Shown here in pieces: positions 1-6,993 of a stretch of DNA of 10,776 bases (positions are counted from its first letter, which is position 1; each line of letters starts with the position of its first letter). The position numbers and the translations under genes are program-made. A model generated the notes under the pieces. The model ran no database searches. It was not told the DNA's origin and saw nothing but the letters and a program-made list of their open reading frames with translations. The stretch comes from an uncultured Clostridia bacterium (GTDB lineage: Bacteria > Bacillota > Clostridia > Peptostreptococcales > Anaerovoracaceae), in contig CALLHZ010000114.1 of NCBI GenBank assembly GCA_938009115.1, positions 1 to 10,776 of the forward strand, in the 5' to 3' direction.

Positions 1-687
1 GGCATCCTGCCCGGTCATGGCGTCCACCACCAGCAGTATTTCGTGGGGCTTCACTTCCTTTCGGATGCGCACCAGCTCGTCCATGAGCGCCTCATCGATA
101 TGAAGTCTGCCTGCCGTATCGATCAGAAGCGTGTCGAAGCCCTTGTACTCGGCTTCTTTTCTGGCGTTCCGCGCGATGGCCACGGGATCTTTGCTTGAGC
201 GGTCCAGATAGACCGGGATATCCGCGGCCTTGCCCAGGATCTCCAGCTGGTCGACAGCAGCGGGACGGTATACGTCGCAGGCAGCCATCATCGGCTTCTT
301 TCCGTTCTTTTTGAGATAGGTGCCGAGCTTGGCGCAGGTAGTGGTCTTTCCTGTTCCTTGCAGTCCTACCAGCAGGATCGTCGTGAAGCCGCTGGGCGAA
401 TAGGTCAGCTTGCTGTTGCTGCCGCCCATCAAAGCCGCCAGCTCGTCGTTGACGATCTTGATCACCTGTTGCCCCGGCGTCAGACTTTTCATTACTTCTT
501 CGCCCAGGGATTTCTCCCGGACGGAAGCCACGAATTCTTTAACGACCTTAAAATGGACGTCGGCTTCCAGCAGCGCCAGCTTCACTTCGCGCATAGCCTC
601 CTGGATGTCCGCTTCCGTAAGGATGCCTTTGCCCTTCAGCTTTTTGAATATTCCGTTTAGTTTTTCCGATAAACCCTCAAAAGCCAT
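1..687 (-). CDS. ffh: Signal recognition particle GTPase Ffh (SRP54), N-terminal part, cut by window edge
   Basis: This is the protein subunit of the signal recognition particle, which binds 4.5S RNA and nascent signal or membrane sequences and docks with FtsY through paired GTPases. The 229 codons present cover the N domain (about residues 1-90, helical) and most of the G domain. Visible motifs are the P-loop GLQGTGKTT at about 108-116, DVYRPAA at about 138-144, DTAGR at about 190-194 and the VVDAMTGQDA stretch at the edge. The rest of the G domain and the RNA- and signal-binding M domain lie outside the window. The ATG at 687-685 has a GGGAGA ribosome binding site within the last codons of ylxM, whose stop codon lies only 1 base upstream. 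The two genes therefore look translationally coupled, which is the standard ylxM-ffh arrangement in Firmicutes. The identification is certain. Confidence 0.97.
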   Translation of the reverse strand, partial: MAFEGLSEKLNGIFKKLKGKGILTEADIQEAMREVKLALLEADVHFKVVKEFVASVREKSLGEEVMKSLTPGQQVIKIVNDELAALMGGSNSKLTYSPSGFTTILLVGLQGTGKTTTCAKLGTYLKKNGKKPMMAACDVYRPAAVDQLEILGKAADIPVYLDRSSKDPVAIARNARKEAEYKGFDTLLIDTAGRLHIDEALMDELVRIRKEVKPHEILLVVDAMTGQDA

Positions 688-688
688 G

Positions 689-1045
689 TTATTCTCCCAA
701 AGCGTCCGCTGTATTTTTGATCCGTCTGAGCTGTTCTCTCAGCGCCTCATTGTCTCCGCTTTCTTCCATGAGCTGCCCCAGGGCCGCGTCGATGCGGGAA
801 AGCGTTTGTTCTGTTTTGCGGAATCGGGCCAAAAGGCCAAGCTTTTCCTCGTATTCGTAAAGCGACCGCTCTGCTTTTTTAACACTGTCGTACACGCCCT
901 GGCGGGACAGGCCATAAGCCTGGGCGATCTCGGCAAGAGACCAGTTTTCTTCAGTGTAAAGCCTGAAAAATTCACCCTGCCGCTGAGGCAGGAGCTTTCC
1001 GTAAAAGTCGTACAGCATATTGATGGTGAAAATATCTTTCAGCAT
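689..1045 (-). CDS. ylxM: YlxM/p13-family putative DNA-binding protein (UPF0122), SRP operon
   Basis: This is a 118-aa helix-turn-helix protein of the YlxM family, which is found directly upstream of ffh in many Firmicutes and is thought to be associated with the SRP pathway. Its biochemical role is poorly defined. The sequence shows an N-terminal DFYGKLLPQRQ segment, then a sigma-70 region-4-like HTH at about residues 24-60 (WSLAEIAQAYGLSRQGVYDSVKKAE), then a charged helical tail (YEEKLGLL onward) likely to form a coiled coil. The length is typical of the family. The ATG at 1045 is preceded by AGGAG at 1055-1059 with a 9-base spacer. It has its own candidate promoter just upstream and is followed after 1 base by ffh. 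The family assignment is firm and the molecular function is not. Confidence 0.93.
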   Translation of the reverse strand: MLKDIFTINMLYDFYGKLLPQRQGEFFRLYTEENWSLAEIAQAYGLSRQGVYDSVKKAERSLYEYEEKLGLLARFRKTEQTLSRIDAALGQLMEESGDNEALREQLRRIKNTADALGE

Positions 1046-1071
1046 GGCGCGGCGCTCCTGTCACTCTGAGT

Positions 1072-1100
1072 ACACTACCATAAAAAAAACAGGGTGTCAA
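1072..1100 (-). promoter_or_regulatory. Candidate sigma-A promoter of ylxM-ffh
   Basis: An exact TTGACA -35 box lies at 1095-1100. It is followed by a 17-base spacer and a weak -10 box TAGTGT at 1072-1077 (3 of 6 consensus bases). Transcription would start near 1065, giving a leader of about 20 bases. The -35 hexamer lies inside the hairpin of the upstream gene's terminator and the T-run forms most of the spacer. The -35 match and spacing are good, but the poor -10 keeps confidence moderate. Confidence 0.55.
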
Positions 1101-1120
1101 GTAATTTGCTTAACACCCTG
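1081..1120 (-). terminator. Rho-independent terminator of the decarboxylase gene
   Basis: On the minus strand the inverted repeat CAGGGTGT...ACACCCTG (1120-1113 with 1097-1090) can be extended by inner AAG/CTT pairing. It is followed directly by eight T residues (1089-1082). The hairpin begins 5 bases after the TAA stop of the decarboxylase gene (1128-1126), so termination is immediate. Confidence 0.92.
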
Positions 1121-1125
1121 CGTCT

Positions 1126-2577
1126 TTATCTAACAACGACGAACGTTGACAGCTTTGTGTCGGAGGGGCCGTGGAGATGGCCGTTTCGCTGACGGAAGGC
1201 CTCCACATAATCCCATACCTCGTCGGACATACGTTCACCCGGATAAATGACGGGAATGCCCGGCGGATAAGGAGCGATCATTTCGGCGGCGACACGCCCT
1301 TTTGCGTCCACCCAGGGCACTCTTTCCCGATCGGAGAAATAAGCCTGCCGGGGCGACAGAACGTATTCGGGCTGCGGCGGCAGCTTCTTGGCCAGGGGCA
1401 GCAGCGTTCCGTCCTGGTTCTTTTCTGCGATATCCTGCAAGGCTTCCACCAGCCGGTCCAGGTCCTCCTTCTCATTAGCGAAGGTGACGATGGCCAGGGC
1501 ATTGCGGTGATCTGCCAGCTCCATATCCACATTGTAATCGAAAAACAGCATTTTCTTGAGATCGAAGCCCGTGATGCCGATATCGTCGGCGCTCACGACG
1601 AGACGGGTGATGTCGTAGTCATAGATCCCGGCTCGGCCGATGAGTTCTTTTCCCGCGCAGGTCATGCCGGGGATGGCGTTGATCCGCTCTCTGGCATCCA
1701 TAGCCAGAGCTGCGGCTTTATCGATCATCTCTTTCCCTCTCATGGCGATGTCGTGGCGGGCCACGTCCAGAGAGGTCATCAGCAAATATGAAGGACTCGT
1801 GCTCTGCACCACTGTCAAGTTGGATTCCAGCCGGCTTTTCTTGATCCGGTCCGATTTGACGTGCAGCATGGAACTTTGTGTAAAGGAGCCGGTCACTTTA
1901 TGGATGCTCTGTACACAGATGTCAGCCCCCAGTTCCAAAGCGCCCTTTGGCAAAAGATCGCTGAAATAGCAGTGCGCGCCGTGGGCTTCGTCCACCATCA
2001 GGATCGCGCCGTGACTGTGGCACACATCGGCAATGCCCTTGATATCGCTGGCAATGCCATAATAGGTGGGGCTTACCACCATAACGCCCTTGCAGTCGGG
2101 GTTGCTGCGGAACATCTCTTCCACGGCTTCCGGTGTGATTCCGCCGTGCAGGCCCCATTCCGGCTCCAGCTCCGGCATGATGTACACCGGGTTTCCGCCG
2201 CCAAGGATCAGGCCCATCAAAACGGACTTGTGCGCATTTCTGGGAATGGCCACCTTGCCGCCGCCATGGGTGACGGTGATGATCATGGCTTCATTGCCGC
2301 AAGTGCTGCCGTTGACAAGAAAATGGGTGTAGTCCGCGCCCCAGAGCTCTGCGGCCAGCTGTTCGGCTTCCATGATGGGACCCGAAGCATGATGCAGATC
2401 GTCCAGCAGCGGAGTCTCCGTCAGATCAAAAGAAAAAATCGCATCCCCGAATGCTTCCCGCAATATCGGACTGATGCCTTTTTCATAACGATGCCCGGGC
2501 ACACGAAAATACGAGGGCTTCCTCTTGTTATATTCCACAATTGCGTCAAACAAAGGGGTTCTGTTTTGATCGTCCAT
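1126..2577 (-). CDS. speA: PLP-dependent Orn/Lys/Arg decarboxylase family protein (SpeA-like, probable arginine decarboxylase)
   Basis: This is a fold-type I PLP enzyme of the Orn/Lys/Arg decarboxylase family, which decarboxylates a basic amino acid to a di- or polyamine precursor (agmatine if arginine is the substrate). At 483 aa it matches the short Gram-positive form (Bacillus SpeA is close to this length) and lacks the N-terminal wing domain of the 700-aa enterobacterial enzymes. Visible features are FRVPGHR at 24-30, the cofactor-binding VNGSTCGNEA at 88-97, VDEAHGAH at 195-202 and SIHKVTGSFTQ at 224-234, where K227 is the expected PLP Schiff-base lysine. The C-terminal small domain follows residue 390. 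The ATG has AAGGAG about 12 bases upstream. The gene stands alone between its own promoter and terminator. The family is certain. The substrate (Arg, Lys or Orn) cannot be read from the sequence, so the symbol is tentative. Confidence 0.88.
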   Translation of the reverse strand: MDDQNRTPLFDAIVEYNKRKPSYFRVPGHRYEKGISPILREAFGDAIFSFDLTETPLLDDLHHASGPIMEAEQLAAELWGADYTHFLVNGSTCGNEAMIITVTHGGGKVAIPRNAHKSVLMGLILGGGNPVYIMPELEPEWGLHGGITPEAVEEMFRSNPDCKGVMVVSPTYYGIASDIKGIADVCHSHGAILMVDEAHGAHCYFSDLLPKGALELGADICVQSIHKVTGSFTQSSMLHVKSDRIKKSRLESNLTVVQSTSPSYLLMTSLDVARHDIAMRGKEMIDKAAALAMDARERINAIPGMTCAGKELIGRAGIYDYDITRLVVSADDIGITGFDLKKMLFFDYNVDMELADHRNALAIVTFANEKEDLDRLVEALQDIAEKNQDGTLLPLAKKLPPQPEYVLSPRQAYFSDRERVPWVDAKGRVAAEMIAPYPPGIPVIYPGERMSDEVWDYVEAFRQRNGHLHGPSDTKLSTFVVVR

Positions 2578-2641
2578 CGCCGTTATCAGCTCCTTTTTTC
2601 ATCCGTGTCGTCGCCTGTCCTATCCGTCGGGCGCAAGTATC

Positions 2642-2669
2642 ATTATGGCATCATTTTTTCAAATGTCAA
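2642..2669 (-). promoter_or_regulatory. Sigma-A promoter of the speA-like gene
   Basis: A TTGACA -35 box (2664-2669, 6 of 6) is followed by a 16-base spacer and CATAAT (2642-2647, 5 of 6). The start site would be near 2635, leaving a leader of about 57 bases with no obvious structure. The -35 box lies only two bases beyond the T-run of the preceding terminator. Confidence 0.82.
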
Positions 2670-2670
2670 T

Positions 2671-2700
2671 CAAAAATGTCCGGCGCCGATGGCGCCGGAC
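2671..2700 (-). terminator. Rho-independent terminator of the ytrA-like ABC operon
   Basis: A perfect 10-bp G+C-rich stem (GTCCGGCGCC with GGCGCCGGAC, 2700-2691 with 2687-2678) closes a 3-base loop and is followed on the minus strand by A then five T residues (2676-2672). It lies 27 bases after the permease stop codon. Upstream of the stem, AAAA at 2701-2704 is compatible with weak activity on the plus strand too, but no plus-strand gene needs it. Confidence 0.93.
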
Positions 2701-2726
2701 AAAACCCCTTTTATGCTGGACTTTTC

Positions 2727-4868
2727 CTACTTGTCCAGGTATCGGACTGCTTCTGCCCGTATCCCCTCGGGCAGGTCCGTTTCGTTCAAATAATAACGCT
2801 CTGTTGTTTCATAGACCGTGTATTCATTGTAATCTGCCTTGCGGTACAGCGTCAGGCAGAGAGCGTCCTTTTCCGAGGTCTGGCCGCGGAGATCCCGCCG
2901 CGCATGTTCCCGGATCAGCATCGTGATCATGCCCGGATCCTCCAGTACCACTGCGCCGGGTCCCGATACCGGCTTCTCATCGACAGAAGTATATTTACCG
3001 TAATCCCAGGGGTTTTCACCGCTCGCTTCCGACTCGGGATCACCGCAGCGGCTGATCACCGCAAAATTCAGCTGATCGGCAGAAGCCAGCAGATAGGACA
3101 GACCGTTTTCCTCGATCCATCCAAGCGTGTGGGTATAGTCCTTGGTGATCCCATAGCTGTAGGATTCATACCGATAATTCCCGTCTTCTTTTTCCGGGTA
3201 ATACGAATAGGTCTCAACAGGCGCAGCGGAAGCTTCTCCGTCGGATTTGGTCCGGTGCAGGATCTCCATCTGAAGCACCGGCGCCCGGCCTGATACCAAT
3301 TCTGCAAAGGACATTTCCTCCAGGTCTGCACGTAGTGCGTCCAGCAGAGAAGCTTTCACGCCGTTGGCTGCTTCATCGTCAGCATAATGCATCGTCTTGG
3401 GGTCCCCGTTGTAATAGCCGCCCGGATAAAGGACGATCTGCGTGTCCGGCACGTGAAAACGCGCCAGAAAACCTGAAGCCTGGTCTGCCTCGGCAGATTC
3501 GTATAAGGTGCGCAGCGCCTCGGACCCAAGGACCGCCTCATAAGGCAGGTTATAGCGTCTGGCCATCTGGCTCCCGGACGCGGTGTCATAGGTGATCGTC
3601 ACATTGAAGCCGGGGCCCTGATACGTCCGGTACTCCCGACGATTCTCGACAACGGAACGATGGAAATCCGTAAGGAGAAGGACGTTCTCTTCCTCTGCAA
3701 AAGAGGAGGGCAAATTGCCCGGCGTCAAATCATAGGATGAAATCGTCGCTTTCGTAACAGACGCTGCCTCCGGAAGTCGCCGCTCATACCCCAGGGCATC
3801 CATGCTGAAGCCGACGATGATCGCAGCCATCAGGGCGGAAAAGATGACGAAGGTCCGCAAGTTTTCCAGATCAAAGATGCGCATCGTCTTTTTGACGATC
3901 ATCTGTCCGATCAGGAAGCCAAGGATGCCGCCCAGCACATAGCCCGCATATCCGTAGTCGTACTCATGGAAGATCATCCCGACCAGACTGGAACCGAAAA
4001 ACACCACCAGAAAAGAGATGAAATATTCCATAAAACGGAACACCGTGCTGTCGGTGGCCTTTTCGAGAGGCCTTTTCTTGTATAGGAAGTATGTGCCTGT
4101 CGAAATCAGAACGGCGGCAGCCGTATAAACAGCCCAGGCTCCGGGCTGCATCACCTCCTCGCGTTGGAAGACGTTCGTGTAAGGACTCAGCTTCAAGGCG
4201 ATTTCAGTAATGAGCTCATTGTAATCGAACCCAAAGAAATAAATTTCAGCATACCCAAGAAACGTGAGGTACAAAGCCGTGAGCAGAAAATTGAAGCCCA
4301 AGGCCGTCAGCGCGTGGAGCGTCACCGTACCGGTCACCATGCCGGCAAATACGGCAATGGAATACATAAAGACAATGATCACCAGCACTTCGGCGATCCA
4401 TGCCAGAACGCCGGCCGTCGTGTAAATATTTGTTTCGACGGGCAGATTGCTGACGTAGACGGTCTCGTAAACCGGCGTTTTCAGCAGCAGCAGGATCAAT
4501 CCGTTGACCAACGCCGGCAAACAGGCCAGCTTCAAACCGGACCAGTAAGAAGACAGATAGAGCCCCTTTCGGGAAAAAGGCATGGCGTGCATCACGCTGG
4601 TGCTCCCGGTGTTCTGCAGATAGCGGAACACCGCCACCGCAGCGGAGATCGCAAGAAACAGATGCGCCGCCATATATCCCGGATTGTGATTGTTCAGCAT
4701 GGATTCGACCATATAGGGACGAATGTCGTCGTAGGACAATATCAGTGGAAAAACACCGGAAAGCAGATATACTAGCAATCCGACTACGCCGATGGCCCAG
4801 AAGCGCTTCATGTTTTCCATAGCGAGAGGCACAGAGAAAAATTTAGAATAAAATGCTTTGGATTTCAC
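2727..4868 (-). CDS. ABC transporter permease with large C-terminal extracytoplasmic domain (DUF6449-like)
   Basis: This is an ABC-2-type membrane subunit paired with the ATPase directly upstream. Numbered from the GTG start, the 713-aa protein has about nine hydrophobic segments in its first half (roughly 24-45, 67-84, 108-130, 153-176, 183-206, 246-263, 280-300, 308-325 and 340-358). A soluble domain of about 350 residues, rich in acidic and aromatic residues, follows to the C-terminus. This architecture fits the large permeases of Clostridia and Bacilli found beside YtrA-type regulators, where the tail corresponds to DUF6449. The GTG at 4868 has GGGAGGTGA with ideal spacing and gives the usual MKSK N-terminus. 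An in-frame ATG at 4889 with GGAGGA 11 bases upstream is a less likely alternative that adds seven residues. The gene overlaps the ATPase gene's 3' end. The substrate is unknown, and export or envelope-stress defence is more likely than uptake because no binding protein is encoded. Confidence 0.85.
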   Translation of the reverse strand: MKSKAFYSKFFSVPLAMENMKRFWAIGVVGLLVYLLSGVFPLILSYDDIRPYMVESMLNNHNPGYMAAHLFLAISAAVAVFRYLQNTGSTSVMHAMPFSRKGLYLSSYWSGLKLACLPALVNGLILLLLKTPVYETVYVSNLPVETNIYTTAGVLAWIAEVLVIIVFMYSIAVFAGMVTGTVTLHALTALGFNFLLTALYLTFLGYAEIYFFGFDYNELITEIALKLSPYTNVFQREEVMQPGAWAVYTAAAVLISTGTYFLYKKRPLEKATDSTVFRFMEYFISFLVVFFGSSLVGMIFHEYDYGYAGYVLGGILGFLIGQMIVKKTMRIFDLENLRTFVIFSALMAAIIVGFSMDALGYERRLPEAASVTKATISSYDLTPGNLPSSFAEEENVLLLTDFHRSVVENRREYRTYQGPGFNVTITYDTASGSQMARRYNLPYEAVLGSEALRTLYESAEADQASGFLARFHVPDTQIVLYPGGYYNGDPKTMHYADDEAANGVKASLLDALRADLEEMSFAELVSGRAPVLQMEILHRTKSDGEASAAPVETYSYYPEKEDGNYRYESYSYGITKDYTHTLGWIEENGLSYLLASADQLNFAVISRCGDPESEASGENPWDYGKYTSVDEKPVSGPGAVVLEDPGMITMLIREHARRDLRGQTSEKDALCLTLYRKADYNEYTVYETTERYYLNETDLPEGIRAEAVRYLDK

Positions 4869-5739
4869 TGCTCTCACCTCCCATTTCATAAATGAATATC
4901 TCCTCCAGCGACAGCGGAAGCATATCCAGGATCGCCGGGTCTTCTTTCTCCAATACAGCTTTCACATGGTCTCCGGCATCCCGAACGATCAGAAGTTCTA
5001 CACTCCCTCGTTTTTCGCGGTGCAGGATGTTCAACTCCGAAAACGTACGTTCCTGCTGGTCCCTGAACGCGACCTGCACCTTGTGGATGTCGCTTTTGAG
5101 CTCCTCCAAATCTCTTTCGATCACCATACGTCCGCCGGACAGTATGCCGATATAGTCACAGATGCCCTCCATTTCGCGGAGATTATGGGACGATACGAGA
5201 ACTGTCATCTGACGCTCCGCTACGTCTGCTACAACATAGTGCCAGACTCTTTTGCGGATTAGAGGATCCAGTCCGTCGATCGGCTCGTCCAGGATCAAAT
5301 AGTCCGGCATGGTGCTCATCGTCAGGATGAAGGCCGCCTGCTTTTGCATCCCTTTGGAGAATTTACTGATTTTCCGGCTTGTCGATAGTCCGAATTCGGC
5401 CAGCATAGCCTTGTATCGCTCTTCGTTCCACCGGGGATAGATCTTCCGGTAGAAGCCGGCCATGTCCTTGATGTTGTATGAATTAAAAAAGTACAGATCG
5501 TCCGGGATATAACCCAGCCGCTCCTTGACCTCGACGTTTTCACAAATATCTGCGCCGTCATAAGTGACCTGTCCTGCGTCGGGCAGGTACACACCGGTCA
5601 GGTGCTTGATCAACGTAGTCTTCCCCGAGCCGTTTACGCCGATCAGTCCATAGATCGAACCGGTCTGCACGTGCACATTCAAATCCGAAAGCGCTGTGAA
5701 GTCGTCAAAATTTTTAGTCAGTCCCCTTACCTGGATCAA
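4843..5739 (-). CDS. ABC transporter ATP-binding protein (YtrB-like)
   Basis: This is a cytoplasmic nucleotide-binding subunit that should energise the downstream permease. The 298-aa sequence shows Walker A GVNGSGKT (34-41), a degenerate signature KFSKGMQKQ (126-134), Walker B plus D-loop YLILDEPIDGLD (147-158) and the H-loop histidine in VSSH (H185). The Q-loop position reads GYIPDD rather than the usual Gln. This and the altered signature are typical of ABC-2/YtrB-type ATPases. Residues after about 215 form the C-terminal accessory domain of exporter ATPases. The start is TTG at 5739-5737, because the next Met codon would remove the whole nucleotide-binding core. A G-rich Shine-Dalgarno lies 7 bases upstream, and TTG overlaps the TGA of the regulator gene (TTGA), which implies translational coupling. 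It resembles B. subtilis YtrB, but a single large permease replaces the separate YtrC and YtrD. Confidence 0.93.
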   Translation of the reverse strand: MIQVRGLTKNFDDFTALSDLNVHVQTGSIYGLIGVNGSGKTTLIKHLTGVYLPDAGQVTYDGADICENVEVKERLGYIPDDLYFFNSYNIKDMAGFYRKIYPRWNEERYKAMLAEFGLSTSRKISKFSKGMQKQAAFILTMSTMPDYLILDEPIDGLDPLIRKRVWHYVVADVAERQMTVLVSSHNLREMEGICDYIGILSGGRMVIERDLEELKSDIHKVQVAFRDQQERTFSELNILHREKRGSVELLIVRDAGDHVKAVLEKEDPAILDMLPLSLEEIFIYEMGGESSEIQSILF

Positions 5740-6116
5740 CGGGAGGCCCCCCTTTCCTGAATGATTTTATCTAGTGCCTGTCTTACGTCCGCCTGCGGGA
5801 CGCCGAGAAACAGCAGCTCCTGTATCAGCGTGCTGATTTTTTCCAAAAGGATCCGTGTCTGAACGGGGTCCGGTTCGTGTCTTGCTTCGCCCACGAAGCA
5901 TCCCAGGCCGGAAACAGTATAGATCCAGCCGGATTGCTCCAAGGCCCGGTATGCCTTTTGTATGGTGTTGGGATTGACGGTCAGCGCTGACGACAGATCC
6001 CGAACCGACGGCAGCTTGTCATTGGGTGCAAGCACGCCGGCAACGATCAGTTCCTTGTAATTATCAACGATCTGCTCGTAAATCGATTTCCTGCTTTTCA
6101 AGTCCAGTTGAAACAT
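5736..6116 (-). CDS. GntR-family transcriptional regulator, YtrA subfamily
   Basis: This is a short (126-aa) GntR regulator. The N-terminal winged helix-turn-helix spans about 10-78 (IYEQIVDNYKELIVAG, then LPSVRDLSSAL, then VNPNTIQKAYRALEQSGWI, and a wing with GLGCFVGE). It is followed only by a helical tail of about 45 residues for dimerisation, without the large effector domain of FadR or HutC types, which defines the YtrA subfamily. Such proteins usually repress their own operon, which here also encodes the ABC ATPase and permease. The ATG at 6116 has AAGGAGGG 6 bases upstream. The stop codon overlaps the ATPase start. A YtrA-like inverted repeat covers the promoter, supporting autoregulation. 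The effector is unknown; the B. subtilis counterpart responds to cell-wall antibiotics. Confidence 0.93.
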   Translation of the reverse strand: MFQLDLKSRKSIYEQIVDNYKELIVAGVLAPNDKLPSVRDLSSALTVNPNTIQKAYRALEQSGWIYTVSGLGCFVGEARHEPDPVQTRILLEKISTLIQELLFLGVPQADVRQALDKIIQERGASR

Positions 6117-6146
6117 GGCGTTCCCTCCTTTCTTAGGATCGCACCA

Positions 6147-6171
6147 AGTGTACCATGCGTACTAATACAGT
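6147..6171. promoter_or_regulatory. YtrA-type operator (inverted repeat AGTGTA-N13-TACAGT)
   Basis: On the plus strand AGTGTA (6147-6152) and TACAGT (6166-6171) form an inverted repeat with a 13-base gap, one mismatch from perfect symmetry. From memory, B. subtilis YtrA recognises AGTGTA-N13-TACACT, which this matches at 11 of 12 positions with the same gap. The site runs from the -10 box to the edge of the -35 box, so binding would block RNA polymerase. The repeat and its location are seen directly; binding by the adjacent GntR protein is inference. Confidence 0.75.
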
Positions 6172-6176
6172 GTCAA
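6147..6176 (-). promoter_or_regulatory. Promoter of the GntR-ABC operon
   Basis: A TTGACA -35 box (6171-6176) is followed by an 18-base spacer and a TACACT -10 box (6147-6152, 4 of 6 consensus bases). The predicted start is near 6140, about 24 bases before the regulator ATG. The longish spacer and imperfect -10 suggest modest strength, consistent with a repressed operon. The T-run of the preceding terminator ends 8 bases before the -35. Confidence 0.75.
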
Positions 6177-6184
6177 CCCTCTTC

Positions 6185-6216
6185 AAAAAAAGATCTCCGG
6201 AATGTCCGGAGATCTT
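6185..6216 (-). terminator. Rho-independent terminator of the amino acid ABC uptake genes
   Basis: A perfect 12-bp stem (AAGATCTCCGGA with TCCGGAGATCTT, 6216-6205 with 6201-6190) and a 3-base loop are followed by a T-run (complement of A6185-A6191). It lies about 40 bases after the permease stop. The intervening bases contain a small GCGCT/AGCGC hairpin without a T-run. Confidence 0.93.
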
Positions 6217-6256
6217 TGCAGAGTCGTTTGCAGCGCTATAGCAGCGCCAACAGGCT

Positions 6257-6946
6257 TTAGTTATAAGCTTTTTGAAGCTTCCTTTCCCAGACGCGGATGC
6301 CCCGGGTCGATACGATATTGAGCAGCAGATAAATGATGGCTGCCACGTAATAAGAAGGCAAAATCGAATACGTAATGGTAGCGACGGTATTTCTCGCATA
6401 CATGATATCAGCAATACCCAGATATTGGATGATCGCCGTTTCCTTGATCATGGTGACCAGCTCGTTGCCGATGGCCGGAAGGATCGTTCGGATCGCCTGG
6501 GGCAGGATCACCAGCCGCATGGACATCCAATGGTCCATTCCAAGACTTCTGGCCGCTTCTGTCTGACCTTTTTCCACGGATTGGATCCCGCCGCGAATGA
6601 TCTCGGCGACATAGGCTCCGCTGTTCATGGTCAATGCGATCAGGCAGGGCAGATAGCGTGTCATATCTACCCCGCCTATGATGACATCCGGAAAAGCGAT
6701 CAGTTTGGATAACTGGAGGTAAACGATCCAGAGTTGTACGATCAACGGAGTGCCACGGATCACATCGATATATATTGCCGCCGCTTTGCTGACGACCTTA
6801 TATCTGGACATTTTCATAAAGGCCAGGGCCGCCGCCAGGGCTGCGCCCAGGACGACGGCATTCAGGGACAGGAGCAACGTGACTTTCGTGCCTTTCCAAA
6901 AGTACGGTGCATATTCGATCATCATGTCGAAAATTTTAGCTATCAA
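6257..6946 (-). CDS. Polar amino acid ABC transporter permease (HisM/GlnP/ArtQ type)
   Basis: This is an inner-membrane subunit of a polar amino acid uptake transporter. The 229-aa sequence has the family's layout: hydrophobic segments near 15-45, 55-80, 98-115, 150-180 and 190-212. It carries the conserved RGTPLIVQLW at 64-73 and the cytoplasmic EAA loop (EAARSLGM at 130-137, then ILPQAIRTILPAIGNE at 147-162) that contacts the ATPase. The start is TTG at 6946-6944, because GGAGG sits 6 bases upstream, whereas the first ATG (codon 8) has no Shine-Dalgarno. It follows the binding-protein gene by 47 bases in the same transcript and is followed by a terminator, so no ATPase gene belongs to this unit. 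Arginine or another basic amino acid is suggested only by the promoter's ArgR-like box. Confidence 0.93.
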   Translation of the reverse strand: MIAKIFDMMIEYAPYFWKGTKVTLLLSLNAVVLGAALAAALAFMKMSRYKVVSKAAAIYIDVIRGTPLIVQLWIVYLQLSKLIAFPDVIIGGVDMTRYLPCLIALTMNSGAYVAEIIRGGIQSVEKGQTEAARSLGMDHWMSMRLVILPQAIRTILPAIGNELVTMIKETAIIQYLGIADIMYARNTVATITYSILPSYYVAAIIYLLLNIVSTRGIRVWERKLQKAYN

Positions 6947-6993
6947 TTGGATCCTCCGCTGTGGATTCGTGCTGGATTACCGGATGATCCGGG

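Noticed and set aside
410..1069. Plus-strand 219-codon open frame opposite ffh and ylxM
   Set aside because: Both minus-strand genes here are certain by family, and the plus frame has no ribosome binding site or plausible protein features.
1861..3293. Overlapping plus-strand open frames opposite the decarboxylase and the permease
   Set aside because: They cross the terminator and promoter between two clear minus-strand genes, have low-complexity shadow composition and no initiation signals.
4869..4889. Upstream ATG at 4889 as the permease start
   Set aside because: It is possible, since GGAGGA lies 11 bases upstream. However, the GTG at 4868 has a much better placed GGGAGGTGA and gives the family-like MKSK start, so I kept the GTG.
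6218..6256. Small GCGCT/AGCGC hairpin and GCGCTGC repeat after the permease stop codon
   Set aside because: It is too short to call a repeat element. It lacks a T-run, and the strong terminator just downstream explains transcript ending.
6980..6992. Short CCGGA-TCA-TCCGG hairpin between the binding-protein and permease genes
   Set aside because: The stem is only 5 bp and no T-run follows, so it is not a terminator. At most it is a message-stability element, and I cannot support that further.
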